From Raoultibacter timonensis (GTDB lineage Bacteria > Actinomycetota > Coriobacteriia > Coriobacteriales > Eggerthellaceae): DNA of 47,708 nucleotides. This document shows positions 43,500 through 47,708 of the stretch, piece by piece. The translations under genes and the position numbers were made by a program. The notes beneath the pieces were generated by a model. It was not told the origin of the DNA. It was given only the letters and a program-made list of their open reading frames with translations, and did not search any database. How positions within the stretch are numbered: position 1 is the first letter of the stretch; every line of letters starts with the position of its first letter. The stretch is taken from the NCBI RefSeq assembly GCF_900240215.1, contig NZ_LT964681.1:26071-73778 (forward strand). Direction: 5' to 3'.

Positions 43500-43740
43500 C
43501 GCGGTACCACCTCGGTTGACCGCCGCGTAAACCGAAAGCGCCATCGGGCGCGCAACGGACGAGCAGTCCACTCATGTGCCCTGTGACGGGAGCGCCCGGC
43601 GAAACCTACTGGCGTCGGGAAGCCCGACCGTTCAGCCCCGCTGCTGGTAAAGTGAATCATCGTGCATGCCGTCGAGCTTTCTCAGCCGATGGAGCTCTTC
43701 TCTGGTGGCGTCATGGAACCGCGATGCTGTCTTCGTCATA
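43452..43740 (-). ncRNA. T-box riboswitch, phenylalanine-specific
   Basis: The minus-strand leader of pheS carries the conserved T-box sequence AGGTGGTACCGCG (43512-43500), whose centre pairs with the uncharged tRNA acceptor end. A Stem I region has GGCTGAGAAAGC upstream, and a plausible specifier UUC (Phe) followed by A is at 43656-43654. The terminator follows, about 55 nt before the pheS start. Specifier and downstream gene agree. The 5' limit is approximate. Confidence 0.9.
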
Positions 43741-43768
43741 GCATTTGGGTATGCTGTTGTAACGCGTT

Positions 43769-43774
43769 AGTATA
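43769..43774 (-). promoter_or_regulatory. -10 element of the pheST leader
   Basis: Minus-strand TATACT, about 30 nt before the start of Stem I of the T-box. The -35 is not clear (TGGGAC at roughly 18 bp). Confidence 0.5.
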
Positions 43775-43843
43775 GCCCATCCTGCGCCTCGTGTCCCAGA
43801 TTTTTCAAGCGGATACCACATAAGTCGCCGCGAACCCGCGGGG

Positions 43844-45325
43844 CTATGCCGCAAGCAACTCGGCATGGACGCCGTCGAGCGCCTTGATGAGATCGACAAC
43901 GAGATAGGCGTTTTCCGTCGCATCAGGATAGGAGTAATCGGCATCCGACATGACGGCGATGAGGTAATCGCCCGAAGGGCTTTCCACGATTCCCGCATCG
44001 TTGAGCGCCGCAGCGCTGCCGACAAAGCTGGACTCGAACCCGGCTTTCGCATAGACCGCGCAGTCCGATCCGAGAGCCTGCCGCAAAAACGACACCTCCG
44101 TCGATCCGAACAGCTTCTCGATGCTCTGGGCGCCCTCGGTATTCCCCTCGAGGTACGAATCGATGGCGATCCAGTACTTTGCGAGGTCGCATGCCCCGTA
44201 GTCGTAGTACCAGCCGGAATCGCTCGTAGCCTGAGAGACCCCCGCCTTCGCCGTCCACGCATCCCAGCTATCGCCGTCGTAGTGATCGCGGAGCATCGCG
44301 TATCCCGTATTGTCCGAGTACATGATCGTATTGGCCATGACCTCTTCGAGCGCATACTCGCTTTTGCCCTCTTCCGAAGCCATGACACCCGTACCGCCGT
44401 ATACGTCTTCCTTGACGAGCACGTCCTCGACTGAAGCCCTGCCGCCCTCGATAAACTCCTGCCAGAGGAAGGTGACGAACGGCGCCTTAACGGTGCTCGC
44501 CGAGAAAAAATCGGTATCGGCGTTGTAGCTGACGCCTCGACCCGTCGTCAGGTCGAGCACCACGAAGCCCACATGGTAACCGCTATCGCCGAAAGCCGAA
44601 ATCGCACCTCGCAGCGTAGCGGACTGGCTTTCTCCAAGAGGCTCCACGGTGCCTTTGAGCACGGAAAACGCAGTGATGTCACGCCCGCTCGGCACGATGG
44701 CGAGATCCGTTTGCTCCAGATTGAGATGCGGCGGGTTTTCAACCAAGGCGGTCAGGGCACCGTCCACCGCCGAGCTCAACTCCGTCGGCTCCCCGGAATG
44801 CCCGCTGTGCTGCTCCCCGGAAGCCAAAGTGCCGAAAAGCGCCATCCCGCCCACGAATACGAAGCATACAACCGCTGCGGCCGCCAAAACCCGGAAAGGA
44901 GAAAACCCGCGACGGGGCTTTTTGCCGAGCGCCTCCCTTCCCGCAAGAACCGGCGCTCCGACGCTACGCGAGTTCCAGTCCGAGGAACGATCGAACGATC
45001 GAGCGCCCCTCGTTGGCGGAGCAGCCGGCCGCTGGCGTGCTTCGCTTCCGGTTCGGGGGAGCCGCGCCTTTGCGCGACGCGCTGTCGAGCCGTTGTCGAT
45101 GCGAGGCACACGTTTCGTGCGGCCAGGCGATCCCGAATCGTGCTCCACACCGCACGAACGCTCGCTCGCGTCATCGTCTTCGAATCCGCCGGGCACCGAG
45201 CGTCCCGACCCAAACGAGACGGATACCCGCTCCACGGTATGGCGAGAGCGCACGCCATTTCGATCAGACCCCGCAGCAGCGCTGCGGGAACGGGGTCCCT
45301 CGCCGTATGGATACCGTTCGCTCAT
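43844..45325 (-). CDS. Membrane-anchored class A beta-lactamase-like serine hydrolase with long cytoplasmic tail
   Basis: 493 residues. About 145 hydrophilic, Arg/Ser/Gly-rich, probably disordered residues come first, then one transmembrane helix (about 147-170), then an extracytoplasmic penicillin-binding fold. The fold has SxxK (Ser277-Thr-Val-Lys280), SDN (337-339) and a K-A-G box (427-429) in place of K-T/S-G. No Glu166-type omega loop was identified with confidence, so beta-lactam hydrolysis is not assured; peptidoglycan-related activity is possible. No Shine-Dalgarno precedes the ATG at 45325, which lies inside a palindrome. Paralogue of the frameshifted gene upstream. Confidence 0.82.
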   Translation of the reverse strand: MSERYPYGEGPRSRSAAAGSDRNGVRSRHTVERVSVSFGSGRSVPGGFEDDDASERSCGVEHDSGSPGRTKRVPRIDNGSTARRAKARLPRTGSEARQRPAAPPTRGARSFDRSSDWNSRSVGAPVLAGREALGKKPRRGFSPFRVLAAAAVVCFVFVGGMALFGTLASGEQHSGHSGEPTELSSAVDGALTALVENPPHLNLEQTDLAIVPSGRDITAFSVLKGTVEPLGESQSATLRGAISAFGDSGYHVGFVVLDLTTGRGVSYNADTDFFSASTVKAPFVTFLWQEFIEGGRASVEDVLVKEDVYGGTGVMASEEGKSEYALEEVMANTIMYSDNTGYAMLRDHYDGDSWDAWTAKAGVSQATSDSGWYYDYGACDLAKYWIAIDSYLEGNTEGAQSIEKLFGSTEVSFLRQALGSDCAVYAKAGFESSFVGSAAALNDAGIVESPSGDYLIAVMSDADYSYPDATENAYLVVDLIKALDGVHAELLAA

Positions 45326-45348
45326 ATATAAGTATGATACTCATATAT
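45324..45348. promoter_or_regulatory. AT-rich palindrome over the serine hydrolase start
   Basis: Two 12-bp arms (45324-45335 and 45337-45348; ATATATAAGTAT and its near complement, one mismatch) centred on 45336. The start codon of the downstream gene lies within the left arm. It is the most AT-rich spot nearby. Likely operator or promoter core of a short-leader or leaderless transcript. Confidence 0.6.
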
Positions 45349-45497
45349 TGCGAACCTTCAAATAGATTTCTCGGTTATTCGGCAACAAACAGGTCTTGAG
45401 CAGCGTCGAAGCATCTCGTAGGCGCATCGCTTGCCCGTTGGACGACGCCGTGTGCGCAACGGGTTTCGAATCCGCCGAAGCCCGTGCTGCAAACCCG

Positions 45498-46611
45498 CTA
45501 CTCGGCGAGATACTCCGCATGCGCCGCGTCGAGCGCCACGATGAGATTGGTCATGAGCTCGGTGTTCTCGGTCATCCACTCGGAATCGTAATCGGCGTTC
45601 GACATAACGGCAATCAGGTAATCGCCCGACGGCCCGGATACGATACCCGCATCGTTCATCGCCCCCAGATCGCCGTTTTCTGAATCGATTTCGAAGCCGG
45701 CCTTTGCGTATACCTCGGAATGGGATCCGAGCGCCGTGCGCAGAAACGATATTTCAGTCGTCCCGAAAAGCTCCTTGAGGCTCAGGGCATCCTCGCACCC
45801 GGTTTCGAGGTAGGCGTTGATGGCGATCCAGTACTTCGCAAGGTCGCGGGCTCCGTAGAAGGGATACCATCCCTCGACGCTGAGGGCCTGGGGGGACGCC
45901 CGCCGCCGCAGTCCACTCATCCCAGCTCGGACCTTCGTAGTGGTCTCGAAGCATTCCGTACCCCGTGTTGTCCGAATAGACGATCGTATCGGCTATCACC
46001 TCTTCGAGCTCGTATTCCTGCTTGCTTTCGGATGCCATGATACCGGTGCCGCCGAGGACGTAATCCTTGTCAAGATGCTCGTCGAGCTCCGTCTCGCCGG
46101 TGTCAACGAACTCCTGGTAGAGAAACGTCACGAACGGCGCCTTGATCGTGCTCGCAGAAAAGAACTCCTCGTCGGCGTTATAGCCGATACCTTTACCGGT
46201 ATGCAGGTCAAGAACCACGAATCCCGCTTGATAGCCCAAATCAGCGAAATCTGCGATAGCCGCATCGATCGCTTCCGTCTGGGAATCCCCGAGCGCCTCG
46301 CTCGTCCCGTCGACCGCCGAGAAAAGGTTGATCTCGTACACGCCCGATGCGGCATCGACGGAAGACGCGTCGAACTCAAGCTCGGGTTCGGGAGCTTCGA
46401 CAACCGGCTCGACGACGGCATCGCTCGCACTCCCGAGTTCTGCCGGCGCATCGTCACCCGCATCTTCGGGAGGAGAAGCGAAGATACCGAGAAGGGCCCA
46501 CGCCCCTCCCCCTATCACAACGACGGCCAACACGAGAGCGAGCACGGCGGGAGATACGGGAAGATTCTCGTACCAGTGAGGCTTATGTCCCACGTAGATC
46601 CGCTTTGCCAT
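45498..46611 (-). pseudogene. Frameshifted class A beta-lactamase-like serine hydrolase
   Basis: From the ATG at 46611 (TAGGAG upstream) the protein has one transmembrane helix (about 20-42), an acidic linker, the SxxK motif (STIK in FFSASTIKAPF) and SDN (VYSDNTG). It then loses frame in a run of six G (45890-45895). Removing one base restores AAGVPQALSVEGWYPFYG and joins perfectly to the second half (YAKAGF box, ...AEYLAE) ending at 45498, about 370 residues in total. Read as is, the first frame stops at 45754 and lacks the third motif. It could be a true mutation, a phase-variable tract, or a sequencing error. Unlike its neighbour it has no long cytoplasmic tail. Confidence 0.85.
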
Positions 46612-46927
46612 GCCGCGCTCCTACCGGCTACCCGATATAAAAAGCCCGCCGCTCGGCAGGCTGGTACGGAAAACAAATTTGCCACCATACAGGTGGAAAC
46701 AACCGTATTATGACAAATGTTTTCGCCTTGGGCAGATATGTATCATTAATCTACATATATTCAGGTAACTTATTGCATAAGAATGGCATGCTGTTTGCCC
46801 GGCGGTGCCGCACAGCGCTTCCTCGTTCTGCTAGGATGAAACGGCGTTCGCGCTGCCCGGCAAAACCGCTTGCCCGGCAGCTGCGCAACCGCAAGGATCA
46901 CAGGCCCTATCGAGAAAGACGTATTCC
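46612..46927. other. Divergent control region between the serine hydrolase and GNAT genes
   Basis: 316 bp without a gene. It holds a terminator-like hairpin on the minus strand (46636-46662), a CCACC/GGTGG hairpin (46682-46696), and a very AT-rich stretch at about 46700-46770 likely to carry divergent promoters. The part next to the GNAT gene is GC-rich and shows nothing further. Confidence 0.55.
46636..46662 (-). terminator. Terminator-like hairpin in the serine hydrolase leader
   Basis: Minus-strand AGCC-T-GCC (46662-46655) pairs with GGC-G-GGCT (46650-46643) across one mismatch, followed by TTTTTATA. It lies 25 nt before the start of the gene it precedes, with no minus-strand gene upstream, so it would act inside the leader. 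Confidence 0.55.
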
Positions 46928-47545
46928 ATGGCAGAACAGTCCGAGGTAACGCTGCGACTTGGCGGGACCGGCGATTTCGCCGCCATTCTCGAGGTTTACG
47001 CACCCTACGTAAACGAAACCGCTATCACGTTCGAGACAAGCGTACCTTCGCTTGATGATTTCAGTGCGAGGCTCGCCGGTTTCGCTGACACCTACCCCCT
47101 CATCGTCGCGGTGCGCGACGAAACGGTAGCGGGATACGCGTACGCCCACCGCATCGGGGAGCGAGCGGCCTATGCATGGAACGCCGAGCTGTCCGTATAC
47201 CTTGACTCCGCCTTTCGGGGTGCAGGGCTCGGTCGCACGCTCTGCACCGCGCTTCTGAGCCTCCTGGCAACGCAAGGGGTGCGCAACGTGTTCAGTCTCA
47301 TCACCGTTCCGAACGATGCGAGCATCGGGCTGCATGAAGCCCTGGGGTTCTCACTTATGGGCATCCAAAGGCAAGCGGGATTCAAATGCGGAGCCTGGCA
47401 TGATGTTGCCTGGTATCAAAAGCAGATCGGGAGCTTCGCCGGCGCTCCGCAGCCCGTCATCCCCCTTCCAGCACTCGACGCTTCTCTCGTGGAAGGCATC
47501 CTTCGAGGAGAGGTTCCGTCTCGCTTCGACAAGGCGATCGGGTAG
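46928..47545 (+). CDS. GNAT acetyltransferase, phosphinothricin acetyltransferase-like
   Basis: 205 residues. The acetyl-CoA motif is clear (SVYLDSAFRGAGLGRTL). The Pat/Bar-type end follows (NVFSLITVPNDASIGLHEALGFSLMGIQRQAGFKCGAWHDVAWYQK). Family members acetylate amino-acid analogues such as phosphinothricin or methionine sulfone; the natural substrate here is unknown. About 25 residues extend beyond the usual C-terminus. Start is the ATG at 46928 (GAGAAAG upstream, weak). The next gene begins 5 bp after its stop. Confidence 0.85.
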   Translation: MAEQSEVTLRLGGTGDFAAILEVYAPYVNETAITFETSVPSLDDFSARLAGFADTYPLIVAVRDETVAGYAYAHRIGERAAYAWNAELSVYLDSAFRGAGLGRTLCTALLSLLATQGVRNVFSLITVPNDASIGLHEALGFSLMGIQRQAGFKCGAWHDVAWYQKQIGSFAGAPQPVIPLPALDASLVEGILRGEVPSRFDKAIG

Positions 47546-47549
47546 CACC

Positions 47550-47708
47550 ATGCAGACGGGGCGCCTGTTCGAAATCGTCTACCTGCTCATGGAGCGGCGG
47601 CGCATGACCACCGCCGAGCTTGCACGCGAACTCGAAGTATCGACCCGCACCATCAGGCGCGACGTTGACGCCCTGTCCGGTGCCGGCGTGCCGGTCTACA
47701 TGACCAGG
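47550..47708 (+). CDS. HTH transcriptional regulator, probably WYL-type (partial)
   Basis: First 53 residues, cut by the right edge. A DeoR/HTH_11-like winged helix is seen: RLFEIVYLLMERRRMTTAELARELEVSTRTIRRDVDALSGAGVPVY. This opening is typical of regulators with a C-terminal WYL domain, which is outside the window. It starts 5 bp after the GNAT stop, so the two are probably cotranscribed. Confidence 0.8.
   Translation, partial: MQTGRLFEIVYLLMERRRMTTAELARELEVSTRTIRRDVDALSGAGVPVYMTR

Noticed and set aside
45405..45480. tRNA-like segment ending in a TTTCGAATCC sequence
   Set aside because: The T-loop would have a mismatched closing pair and one base too many; no D-arm or acceptor stem can be drawn.
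1..47708. CRISPR array, rRNA, prophage or insertion sequence
   Set aside because: Looked for regularly spaced direct repeats, rRNA-like stretches, and transposase or phage proteins; none were seen. The only array-like repeats are the unspaced 17-bp units.

Overview
The window looks like chromosome from an anaerobic gut Coriobacteriia, most likely family Eggerthellaceae (Eggerthella, Gordonibacter or a relative). The reasons are high GC; Tat-exported flavoprotein lipoproteins beside dedicated regulators; LuxR-type regulators whose sensor half is a polytopic membrane domain; and a molybdopterin hydroxytransferase-type enzyme. The genus is inference: there is no rRNA here to place it.

Layout. 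1-1368 (-): arginine biosynthesis, start of argJ (cut by the window edge) and argC. 1628-4913: a membrane nucleotide-sugar 4,6-dehydratase (-) divergent from a glutamate-cysteine ligase (+). 5016-11655 (-): a probable operon of a pyrogallol-hydroxytransferase-like molybdoenzyme (large and Fe-S subunits) and two NCS2 permeases, read divergently from a membrane LuxR regulator (11887-13326, +). 13454-14882 (+): a zinc-ribbon protein and two FKBP/SlyD-type proteins. 15139-18611 (-): glutamate synthase large subunit split into three coupled genes. 18829-22053 (-): a TVP38-type membrane protein and an OmpR-type two-component pair. 22122-29198: two regulator/reductase pairs, each a membrane LuxR regulator divergent from a Tat lipoprotein flavoprotein. 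29253-34125: a cytoplasmic GH3 glycosidase, two unknown membrane proteins and an XRE-TPR regulator. 34126-34788: a gene-free repeat region with a long inverted repeat and 17-bp tandem repeats. 34789-39725: a zinc-finger/HTH/DUF2087 regulator, a third Tat flavoprotein, and a LytTR response regulator with its GHKL kinase. 39825-43740 (-): pheST behind a phenylalanine T-box. 43844-46611 (-): two paralogous membrane-anchored class A beta-lactamase-like serine hydrolases, one frameshifted. 46928-47708 (+): a GNAT acetyltransferase and the start of an HTH/WYL-type regulator.

How it works together. Housekeeping (arg, glt, phe) alternates with sense-and-reduce modules: an exported flavoprotein or cytoplasmic molybdoenzyme paired with its own membrane sensor-regulator. 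This is the pattern expected of an organism that switches between many organic electron acceptors or small aromatic substrates. The most promising uncharacterised system is 5016-13326, where the hydroxytransferase-like enzyme sits with two permeases that both lack the substrate-contacting Gln/Glu of the NCS2 signature. This points to a substrate other than an ordinary purine.
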